DNA of 11,364 bases, taken from NCBI GenBank assembly GCA_013203565.1, contig JABMPZ010000037.1:1-11364 (forward strand), read 5' to 3'. Positions within the stretch are counted from its first letter, which is position 1; each line of letters starts with the position of its first letter. The DNA comes from Parcubacteria group bacterium. Lineage in GTDB: Bacteria > Patescibacteriota > Minisyncoccia > Minisyncoccales > CG1-02-41-26. The position numbers and the translations under genes were made by a program. Below the pieces are notes generated by a model. It was not told the DNA's origin and did not search any database. It saw only the letters and a program-made list of their open reading frames with translations. This document shows positions 6,645-11,364 of this stretch, one piece after another.

Positions 6645-6685
6645 AAAAAACTATGTAAAAAAGCTATACGCTCAATTTCATAGTT
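6645..6685 (-). terminator. Hairpin terminator after the cold-shock gene
   Basis: On the minus strand AACTATG (6685-6679) pairs with CATAGTT (6655-6649), seven pairs, then T continues to 6645. The 23-base loop holds a smaller AGC/GCT hairpin. It starts 20 bases after the cold-shock stop codon. The stem is A/T-rich, so it may be leaky and allow readthrough into the metalloprotease gene. Confidence 0.5.
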
Positions 6686-6705
6686 CTTTGTTACTAAATT
6701 AACTT

Positions 6706-6903
6706 TTAGACACGCGCTACATTTACTGCGTTAGGTCCTTTTGGAGAATCAGCTTTTTCAAAAGTTACCTTGTCGCCTACATTTAACTCTTCAAAAGTTA
6801 TACCTTGAAGTTCATTACCATGAAAAAATAGATCTTTTTCTTCACCTTCAATGGTAATAAATCCAAATCCTTTATCTGTAAGATTTTTAATTGTTCCTTC
6901 CAT
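6706..6903 (-). CDS. Cold-shock domain protein (CspA family)
   Basis: This is a complete 65-residue single cold-shock domain, the standard family length. RNP1 is KGFGFI (11-16) and RNP2 is DLFFHG (24-29); these aromatic strands bind single-stranded RNA or DNA. The C-terminal GDKVTFEKADSPKGPNAVNV matches the family closely. In the cell it would act as an RNA chaperone. The gene is isolated, with its own promoter about 100 bases upstream and a terminator after it. The long leader is in line with the cold-controlled leaders of this family. The ATG at 6903 lacks a Shine-Dalgarno at usual distance. Confidence 0.96.
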   Translation of the reverse strand: MEGTIKNLTDKGFGFITIEGEEKDLFFHGNELQGITFEELNVGDKVTFEKADSPKGPNAVNVARV

Positions 6904-7003
6904 AATTTTGTTATAAATTAATTAATGTTTTAAGGTTTTATCCTAAAGTTTAGCTATCTGGATAAACTCGACCAAATTTTCATTAGATAACTACCTTATA
7001 TAA

Positions 7004-7035
7004 ATTATATTAGTATATAAAAAAGAATTAGTCAA
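7004..7035 (-). promoter_or_regulatory. Promoter and long leader of the cold-shock gene
   Basis: On the minus strand TTGACT (7035-7030) is followed after 17 bases by TAATAT (7012-7007); a perfect TATAAT (7009-7004) lies at the less usual spacing of 20. Either gives an untranslated leader of about 95-100 bases before the ATG at 6903. In that leader GTTATCT (6991-6985) can pair with AGATAGC (6959-6953), seven pairs with one G-U around a 25-base loop. This is suggestive of a temperature-sensitive fold; its function is inferred. Confidence 0.55.
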
Positions 7036-7114
7036 CTGTTTTTTTCAAATTTATCCACAGCCACCCTTATTCTTTCGCCAACATATTTTTCAAAAACTCC
7101 AAAAAACTATCCAT
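7032..7114 (-). pseudogene. Tiny ORF or frameshifted gene remnant
   Basis: After the RhuM fragment the conserved A/T box recurs and is followed by an ATG at 7114. The frame reads MDSFLEFLKNMLAKE and stops at 7067. One frame over, the sequence continues as EKYVGERIRVAVDKFEKNS to a TGA at 7032-7034, overlapping the -35 box of the cold-shock promoter. A one-frame slip in the A5 run after GAGTTTTTG would join the two into one short sensible protein. It could be the remains of a gene that lost a base, or chance. The product is not recognised. Confidence 0.25.
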
Positions 7115-7136
7115 AGTTTTATTTTAAATTAATTTT

Positions 7137-7412
7137 TTAGTTCAATGACTCTGTTTTCCGTTTTATCTCGCGCCCACCTTCTTTTTGAACTTGTAAGAAA
7201 TCCTTACAAGTTGATTCTTCTTCAAGCTCGCATTCCTTATAAATATTTTTCAAATGCATTGTGATATTCTGTGGTGTTGTATCAAAAAGTCCAGCGATTT
7301 TCTTTTGAGTCAACCAAATATTCTCCTCAGCATACAGCACCTCAATATTTATCAATCCATCAGGAGATTGATAAAACGCTATTTGATTGTCTGGTAACTT
7401 CTTATTTTCCAT
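7137..7412 (-). pseudogene. Truncated RhuM N-terminal fragment
   Basis: This 91-codon frame is RhuM-like: it contains the WLTQKKIAGLFDTTPQNITM helix-turn-helix segment (about 33-52) and reaches VQKEGGREIKRKTE. It ends SLN-stop exactly where the family should go on with 'YNLDAIIALGYRV'. Nothing of the later RhuM domains follows before the cold-shock promoter, so it is a broken gene and not a short member. It belongs to the same sub-type as the neighbouring RhuM-Fic protein ('QxEGGRxxKR'), not to the RhuM at 4943. The sequence upstream of its ATG resembles the 3' end of the ArsC-like gene, as if the ArsC/RhuM-Fic junction had been copied. A short functional peptide cannot be excluded. Confidence 0.75.
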
Positions 7413-7465
7413 AATTTTATTCTCAATTAATTTTTTAACTTTTACTTAAACCCTGATATAAAAAT
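7413..7465 (-). repeat. Degenerate copy of the ArsC-gene 3' end
   Basis: On the minus strand the 50 bases before the RhuM fragment carry AGGG, a T/A stretch, then GTTAAAAAATTAATTGAGAA and a leader to ATGGA. The functional ArsC-like/RhuM-Fic junction at 8531-8583 shows the same order: AGGG, A/T stretch, GTTAAAAAATTAGTTGAGAA, leader, ATGGA. In the copy the frame would still encode the tail KVKKLIEN. This points to a duplicated junction that has decayed on its left side. Confidence 0.45.
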
Positions 7466-7525
7466 TAAGTGATTATGTTTGTTTTGTCGAGTAGATAATA
7501 AAACACACTATGGGAAGTCTGTAAT

Positions 7526-8530
7526 TTATTTCAACAGTTGCATAATCAAAGCAATCATCTGCTCTTTTTCTCTTGAGTCACTTTGAGCGGTCAGCAAAGC
7601 CAATGCTGTAAGCGCATTGTCGTTTATTTTCTTTTCACCCCCTTTACGGTATAAATAATCATTTTTATCTAAAAAATAGACAAACAAGAAAGAACCAATA
7701 CGTTTGTTGCCGTCAATAAACGGATGGTCTTTGATGGTTAGGTATAAAAGATGAGAGGCCTTGTCTTCAATTGTTTTATACAGTTCCTTACCATCAAATG
7801 TTTGATAAAGGCTTTTCACCGCGCTTTCAAACTTTTTATCAATTTCATTGCCAAAAATACCCCCTGCTTGTTTTTTTTCCATTAAGTTCTTTTTTAATTC
7901 AGAAATAATCTCTAGACAATTTTCATACTCTAAAACAAATCTGGCTTTTATGCCTTTTTCTGATTTTAATTTCTTTTTATCATATTTTTCTAAAAGAGAT
8001 AATGTCTTAGAGTAATCAGACAAGAGATTCAAAATTTCTTCTGACTGTCCTTTTAACAACTTTGTTTTTGATTTTTTCTGTAAAAAATTAATTGTTTCTT
8101 TCAACTGATTGAACTTACTCTTAACCTCCAATAATCTTTTCTCATTTACAGCATAACCTTGTAATAAGTAATCCTTTAATATCTTAGTCGCCCAAACCCG
8201 AAATTGCGTTGCTCTTTGGGAATTAACGCGATAACCAAGTGCAATAATAGCATCTAAATTATAGATTTTTATTTGCCTTTTTACTGTACGACCTCCTTCT
8301 TGTTGAACTACCGAGGATTCCTCGGTAGTTGAATCTTCATCTAATTCTCTTTCTAGATAAATGTTTTTAAGATGTAGGGTGACATTATCCACCGAGCAAT
8401 CAAAAATCTCAGCCATCTGTTTTTGCGAAAGCCAAACAGTTTCATTTTTCAAATTAACATCAATCTTTATCTGCCCATCTGCAGTATTATAGATAACAAT
8501 TTTATTGTTTTTTTCTTGTTGATTATCCAT
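7526..8530 (-). CDS. RhuM–Fic/Doc fusion protein
   Basis: This is a 334-residue fusion. Residues 1-125 are RhuM-type, with WLSQKQMAEIFDCSVDNV (33-50) and IYNLDAIIALGYRVNSQRAT (89-108). A Lys/Leu-rich helical linker (135-225) joins them to a C-terminal Fic/Doc domain with the active loop HPFIDGNKRIGS (269-280). The loop mixes Fic and Doc features: HPFxxGN as in AMP-transferring Fic proteins, but K in place of the second G and no final R, as in Doc kinases. Family knowledge: such domains modify translation or replication proteins, often as toxins. I chose the ATG at 8530 over an in-frame TTG at 8545 because it matches the start of the RhuM paralogue and leaves four bases after the ArsC-like stop. 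No antitoxin gene adjoins, and no inhibitory S/TxxxE(G/N) motif is obvious. Confidence 0.92.
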   Translation of the reverse strand: MDNQQEKNNKIVIYNTADGQIKIDVNLKNETVWLSQKQMAEIFDCSVDNVTLHLKNIYLERELDEDSTTEESSVVQQEGGRTVKRQIKIYNLDAIIALGYRVNSQRATQFRVWATKILKDYLLQGYAVNEKRLLEVKSKFNQLKETINFLQKKSKTKLLKGQSEEILNLLSDYSKTLSLLEKYDKKKLKSEKGIKARFVLEYENCLEIISELKKNLMEKKQAGGIFGNEIDKKFESAVKSLYQTFDGKELYKTIEDKASHLLYLTIKDHPFIDGNKRIGSFLFVYFLDKNDYLYRKGGEKKINDNALTALALLTAQSDSREKEQMIALIMQLLK

Positions 8531-8534
8531 ATTT

Positions 8535-8933
8535 TTATTTCTCAACTAATTTTTTAACTTTATTTTTTATTATATCCCTGCATTCTCTAAAACCCTCTAT
8601 AGGCTTCTCGAAAGGATCAGTAACATCCCAAAAAGTAACTTTACCAGATTTTAACAAAAACTCAGGGCATTCTTTCTCCGCACACATAACAAATACCTTA
8701 TCGCTGTCTTTTACCATTTGCTCTGTGAGAAATTCAACTTTCTGTTTAGACACATCCAAACCATCCTCCTTCATTATTTGAATAACTTCTTTTATAGGAT
8801 GGCCATATTTAGCTGGTGTAAAATCTAAAACACCAGCACTAATTGCGTCTTTAGAATTCGTAAAATGATTATAATATGCCTCCGCCATCTGACTTCTGGC
8901 AACATTTGCCTGACAAACAAACAAAATCTTCAT
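8535..8933 (-). CDS. Low-molecular-weight phosphatase / arsenate reductase (ArsC-like) protein
   Basis: This 132-residue protein has the low-molecular-weight tyrosine phosphatase fold. The phosphate loop C-x5-R is CQANVARS (7-14) at the N-terminus, followed by QMAEAYY as in ArsC of the thioredoxin-linked type. The general acid lies in VTDPF (D106). Two further cysteines, C84 and C89 (CAEKECP), lie where ArsC has its resolving pair, though the usual gap is larger. It probably reduces arsenate or removes phosphate from a protein; the two cannot be separated by eye, but the cysteines favour reductase. No arsenite pump or ArsR is present. It starts 15 bases after the methyltransferase-like gene and ends four bases before the RhuM-Fic start, so co-transcription is likely. 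Confidence 0.85.
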   Translation of the reverse strand: MKILFVCQANVARSQMAEAYYNHFTNSKDAISAGVLDFTPAKYGHPIKEVIQIMKEDGLDVSKQKVEFLTEQMVKDSDKVFVMCAEKECPEFLLKSGKVTFWDVTDPFEKPIEGFRECRDIIKNKVKKLVEK

Positions 8934-8956
8934 AATTTTATTTTTTAATTAATTTT
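8934..8956 (-). promoter_or_regulatory. Conserved A/T start box (representative of a recurring element)
   Basis: Directly before the ATG of the ArsC-like gene the minus strand reads AAAATTAATTAAAAAATAAAATT with no Shine-Dalgarno. Near copies end at the ATGs at 4928 (box 4929-4950), 7412 (7413-7438), 8530 (8531-8558), 7114 (7115-7139) and 9764 (9765-9785). Looser ones precede 4397 (4398-4416), 6593 and 6903 (6904-6925). The TAA of the upstream gene often lies inside the box. It may serve as an unstructured ribosome landing site. Confidence 0.5.
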
Positions 8957-9764
8957 CTAATTCTTTATAATCTTTTTTATGTACTATTAGAACCTCCCTA
9001 AGCCAAACATCTGGAAAACCATTCTCTCTTCGCACTTGAGAAACAAAAATATCAGTAGGGCGTCTTTCCCAGGTTATCCCTTCTTCATCTTCTAACTCTT
9101 GAAGAATGCTCTGCCACTGTTGGTTAGAAATCTCAAGCCCCTTTAATTCAAAATCTGGAGCAGGTACTTCTACTGGAGCAATCCTTACCTCACCAGTTTT
9201 CTTTATGGCCTCTAATGCAGAGAGAATTGTTTTTTTAGGACTTAAAATATCAACTTCCTCCTCATCTAAGGGAGTGCGAACAGCACCCACAGCTATAACA
9301 TAATCATTGTTTTTCACTGGTAATTCTTCTTGAAAATTACCATTAAAAAAATGCTTACCATCTTCTTTCGACATCTTATCGGGTTCTATCCGTGCATCTA
9401 ACCCATAGACATCCTTGCTTATACCTTTTTCAATACAATATCTTACGAACTCTCCTTCTGAGGCACAACCTATATCAAGTATCCTTTTATCCTTTATATC
9501 CTTCTCTGTCAAACTTAACTCCTCTAAATAGCGGAGATAAGTTCTTTCGCGCTCCTCTTCTATCGTTGGTTCTGGTTCTTCCTTGGGCTGTACCTCTTGA
9601 AACTTCTCCTCTACATAAGTTTTGAATTTTTCGTCCCATTCTGCACATGGTAAAACAACTTGCTCTTTAAGAAACTTCCGAAATTCAAAATCTTCTTTCT
9701 CTCCTGACTCAATTTCCACATCAGAATTATCTTGTTTTAATGTTGGTTCTTTTTCAAAACGCAT
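8949..9764 (-). CDS. Class I SAM-dependent methyltransferase-like protein
   Basis: This 271-residue protein begins with a charged, probably disordered or helical region (1-75). It then shows a Rossmann-type core: motif I RILDIGCASEGEFVRY (94-109), the acidic end of beta 2 in VYGLDARI (119-126), and a strand DYVIAVGA (154-161) where motif IV would sit. The motif I loop has GCASEGE, not the usual GxGxG, so SAM binding is plausible but not certain. After residue 165 the fold is less clear; the C-terminus (DVWLREVLIVHKKDYKELEN) looks like a final strand. The substrate is unknown. Its stop codon lies 15 bases before the ArsC-like start, and its own ATG at 9764 follows the A/T box. Confidence 0.7.
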   Translation of the reverse strand: MRFEKEPTLKQDNSDVEIESGEKEDFEFRKFLKEQVVLPCAEWDEKFKTYVEEKFQEVQPKEEPEPTIEEERERTYLRYLEELSLTEKDIKDKRILDIGCASEGEFVRYCIEKGISKDVYGLDARIEPDKMSKEDGKHFFNGNFQEELPVKNNDYVIAVGAVRTPLDEEEVDILSPKKTILSALEAIKKTGEVRIAPVEVPAPDFELKGLEISNQQWQSILQELEDEEGITWERRPTDIFVSQVRRENGFPDVWLREVLIVHKKDYKELEN

Positions 9765-9803
9765 ATTTTTTTAATTAATTTTTTAGTTTCTTTACCTTAT
9801 ACT

Positions 9804-10292
9804 TTATCTTAATAAAATCTCTTTTATATACTCTCCTTTTAATTTGCCATACATCTTCCTATCTCCGTTACTATCTGTATGCCATTTAATCTTTAGTTTA
9901 TAAAAATTAGAAACTTCTTTTTTATTTTCTCTTAAATAATCTCGGAATGCTAAAATATCAGAATAAATATTTCCTCCTTTTTTAACAATATGGATATGGA
10001 AATCTCCAATTCCGGTATCTTTTTGAGTACTCAAAAATATCCTTTCATTTTCTTTTGGATTAACATGTGTAAAACCTATACTTTTTAATTTCTCTACAAT
10101 TTCTTCTGCTTCTTTCCAATCGTTTATCCCAATCATCATATCAATAATGCCTTTCCCTCCTAACCCTAAAACTGCTGTACTTCCTATATGGTGGATATCA
10201 CAACCTTCTATAATTTTAAAAATTTTCTTTTTCTTTTCTTCAAAAATCTCAGGAAAGTTTAAATTAGAAGGATAAATTTTGAATTTTTTCAT
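9804..10292 (-). CDS. GrpB-family (nucleotidyltransferase-fold) protein
   Basis: This is a 162-residue GrpB/UPF0157 protein of the usual length. The signature HHIGSTAVLGLGGKGIIDMM (34-53) matches the family's 'HIGSTAVPGLxxKPIIDI' nucleotidyltransferase-like core, though the Pro in 'KP' is Gly here. The later part keeps the family's FHIHIV (about 98-103), the SDILAFRDYLREN helix (110-122) and the closing 'Y..LK.....H..........Y...K..YI'. GrpB-like proteins have been linked to dephospho-CoA kinase fusions and to antibiotic or nucleotide modification; the activity of this one is unknown. The ATG at 10292 starts the leftward accessory gene run; the terminator at 10369-10398 separates it from the small membrane gene, so it should have its own promoter in the 76 bases between. 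Confidence 0.92.
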   Translation of the reverse strand: MKKFKIYPSNLNFPEIFEEKKKKIFKIIEGCDIHHIGSTAVLGLGGKGIIDMMIGINDWKEAEEIVEKLKSIGFTHVNPKENERIFLSTQKDTGIGDFHIHIVKKGGNIYSDILAFRDYLRENKKEVSNFYKLKIKWHTDSNGDRKMYGKLKGEYIKEILLR

Positions 10293-10311
10293 TATACTTA
10301 GTTATTTGTGA

Positions 10312-10317
10312 ACTATA
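10312..10317 (-). promoter_or_regulatory. Possible -10 box for the GrpB gene
   Basis: TATAGT (minus strand, 10317-10312) lies 20 bases before the ATG at 10292 in a spacer downstream of a terminator, where a promoter is expected. A T-rich stretch upstream (TTTTGT at 17 bases) is a poor -35. Weakly supported. Confidence 0.3.
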
Positions 10318-10368
10318 CCCCATCTTACCAAAAAACAAAAATAAACTCACGCCAAAAAAACCCAACGT

Positions 10369-10398
10369 AAAAAAGAGAAGGTCAGCCCTCTTTTTTTT
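10369..10398. terminator. Bidirectional intrinsic terminator
   Basis: AAAAAAGAG (10369-10377) pairs with CTCTTTTTT (10388-10396), with GG/CC able to extend the stem around TCAG after a two-base bulge. A runs on the left and T runs on the right make it active in both directions. On the minus strand it ends the small membrane-protein gene, whose stop codon (10397-10399) touches it. Confidence 0.8.
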
Positions 10399-10504
10399 AA
10401 AACTGAACACTAACAAATATGATATAGGCAAGGTAAATTAATAGCATAACAAACATTATTTTCATTACCAAGGCCTTTCTCTTTTTCTTTTTATCTTCCT
10501 CCAT
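10397..10504 (-). CDS. Small single-pass membrane peptide, 35 residues
   Basis: This short gene reads MEEDKKKKRKALVMKIMFVM and continues LLIYLAYIIFVSVQF. A charged head of ten residues is followed by about 22 hydrophobic residues, enough for one membrane helix; the lysine-rich head would stay in the cytoplasm. A ribosome site AGGAG lies 13 bases upstream of the ATG at 10504, eight bases before a decoy ATG that is followed at once by TAA. The stop codon overlaps a strong terminator, as expected for the end of a real transcript. The head/helix pattern, ribosome site and terminator together support a real gene, although its length allows chance. Function unknown. Confidence 0.6.
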   Translation of the reverse strand: MEEDKKKKRKALVMKIMFVMLLIYLAYIIFVSVQF

Positions 10505-10628
10505 TACATTTAATTTACTCCTATTTCCTATATTTCACAAATTGATCAGAGTTAACACTTACTTATCTGATTTTATGAAATCGTCTATTATCGCCATAGT
10601 TTTATAAATTATTTTCTAATTCAAAAAT
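10505..10628. other. A/T-rich spacer with a 12-codon frame and an inverted repeat
   Basis: The minus strand holds a frame ATG 10597 to TAA 10559 (MAIIDDFIKSDK), preceded by ATAAAACT like the start of the small ORF at 7114; this may be a leader peptide or chance. TGATCAGA and TCTGAT (10543-10572) form a weak inverted repeat. TTAACT with TATAGG 17 bases later on the minus strand is a poor promoter candidate for the membrane peptide gene. Nothing else is visible. Confidence 0.25.
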
Positions 10629-10740
10629 TAGCCGAAATTTTCAGTTGCTTGCAATTGCTTGTAATTCATATACATTTTTTTACCCTTGAAAAACCTTATA
10701 CTGTAGCCGAAATTTCCAGTTGCTTGCAATTGCTTGTAAT
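10629..10740. repeat. Two 37-bp direct repeats, 75-bp period
   Basis: Copies at 10629-10665 and 10704-10740 differ at one base (T10641 versus C10716) and are separated by 38 unrelated bases. Each contains two tandem TTGCTTGYAA units, with a GCAATTGC palindrome across their junction. The right copy begins inside the stop codon of the regulator gene. Possible roles are an operator, a recombination relic or an expanding satellite. Confidence 0.85.
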
Positions 10741-11364
10741 CAAAAAGCACTTATATAATGTCGTCCTACAGATTGACCTCTGTGTCTTATTAAGCCCAGT
10801 TTTTCCATTTTATTTAAATCATTATTTACTGTTTTCCTAGACACCTCTTTAAATAAACTTTCGCATTCTTTAGCTGTAACCGTTTTATTTGCAATTAAAT
10901 ACTCCCAAATTTTCACTTGTCTGTCATTTAGCTTACTAAGCTTTTCCCCCATCAAAATAACTTTAAAACTATTTGATGTGTTTTTAAATATTGGTGACAA
11001 TAAATTCCATTCTTTCATCTTATTAAAAACAATATCAATACCTCTACCGTATTCTTCAAGATAATCAAATTCTTTCAATCGAGCTGCTATTATTTCATTA
11101 CGGCTTACTTGAGCATCCTTAATATTTTCTATAGTAACTCCTGGAGGAAGACATCCAGCATTAAAAACCTCAATTCTATCTTCAAATATGTTTACCTGAG
11201 TATAAGTTTCTGTAATTTTATAATCCCTGTGAATAACTGCATTTGCAACTATTTCTCTAATTGCTTTTTCTGGGTACTCGTATCTCTCAACTCTTTTTGT
11301 CCCAATAATTTTTGCACTTTTTTTAATGTTTCTTAAAATAAACTTATGCATCTCATCTATCTGA
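10740..11364 (-). CDS. AlbA/Schlafen-type ATP-binding transcriptional regulator, C-terminal part
   Basis: The frame is open to the right edge (QIDE precedes the first Met at 11351), so the true N-terminus, where this family has an AlbA_2/Schlafen-like domain, lies outside the window. The visible part has the HATPase-like block YEYPEKAIREIVANAVIHRD, then YKITETYTQVNIFEDRIEVFNAGCLPPG, and a later EEYGRGIDIVFNKM segment that fits the ATP lid. A C-terminal winged helix follows (LNDRQVKIWEYLIANKTVTA to TVNNDLNKMEKLGLIRHRGQ). The family (COG2865-like) is thought to consist of DNA-binding regulators or defence/abortive-infection-type proteins; no substrate is known. The gene ends with GRHYISAF and TGA at 10742-10740, the stop falling in the first base of the right direct repeat. 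It lies upstream of the small membrane gene on the same strand. Confidence 0.9.
   Translation of the reverse strand, partial: QIDEMHKFILRNIKKSAKIIGTKRVERYEYPEKAIREIVANAVIHRDYKITETYTQVNIFEDRIEVFNAGCLPPGVTIENIKDAQVSRNEIIAARLKEFDYLEEYGRGIDIVFNKMKEWNLLSPIFKNTSNSFKVILMGEKLSKLNDRQVKIWEYLIANKTVTAKECESLFKEVSRKTVNNDLNKMEKLGLIRHRGQSVGRHYISAF

Noticed and set aside
8531..8545. TTG start at 8545 for the RhuM-Fic gene
   Set aside because: It would overlap the ArsC-like gene end, and the ATG at 8530 matches the start of the RhuM paralogue exactly.
10629..10740. Minimal CRISPR array (two 37-bp repeats, one 38-bp spacer)
   Set aside because: The geometry fits, but the repeats contain internal tandem decamers, one overlaps a stop codon, only one spacer exists and no cas gene is in the window.
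11349..11351. ATG at 11351 as the true start of the regulator
   Set aside because: The frame is open beyond it to the window edge and the family normally has an N-terminal domain before this point.

Overview
The window is AT-rich, gene-dense DNA. Every convincing protein gene lies on the minus strand, so the genes read from the right edge to the left. The bacterial-type promoters, the paired RhuM proteins, the PIF1-type helicase with an added helix-turn-helix, the scarcity of Shine-Dalgarno sequences and the small compact genes suggest a Patescibacteria/CPR-type bacterium. That placement is inference only: there is no rRNA or tRNA gene here to anchor it. TAA, TAG and TGA all appear as stop codons, and nothing indicates a recoded genetic code.

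Left part (1-3106): the first two genes of an A/V-type ATPase operon, a peripheral-stalk coiled coil followed by a truncated subunit I that runs off the left edge. A near-consensus sigma70-type promoter precedes them and a terminator-like hairpin separates them. Just upstream is a complete PIF1-like helicase with C-terminal helix-turn-helix and zinc-ribbon-like segments.

Region 3107-3884: two short transcription units are predicted on the otherwise empty plus strand. Each has a promoter, a folded body and an intrinsic terminator, and they sit on either side of a 164-residue putative BECR-fold nuclease. The first RNA (about 3151-3241) folds into a compact three-way junction whose closing helix begins at the predicted transcription start. 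This is the strongest candidate for something undescribed.

Region 3885-10292: a run of accessory genes with short spacers: GNAT acetyltransferase, acidic protein, RhuM protein, YgjP-like metalloprotease, cold-shock protein, broken RhuM fragment, RhuM-Fic/Doc fusion, ArsC-like phosphatase fold protein, methyltransferase-like protein and GrpB-family protein. Many junctions carry nearly the same A/T-only box immediately before the ATG instead of a Shine-Dalgarno. Three rhuM-type 5' ends show mosaic relationships, which points to duplication and recombination. The mixture (RhuM, Fic/Doc, YgjP, GrpB, GNAT) resembles a defence/toxin-type accessory region, but no complete known defence system is present.

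Right part (10293-11364): a bidirectional terminator, an overlooked 35-residue membrane peptide gene, a pair of 37-bp direct repeats with a 75-bp period, and the C-terminal two thirds or so of an AlbA/Schlafen-type ATP-binding regulator that enters from the right edge.
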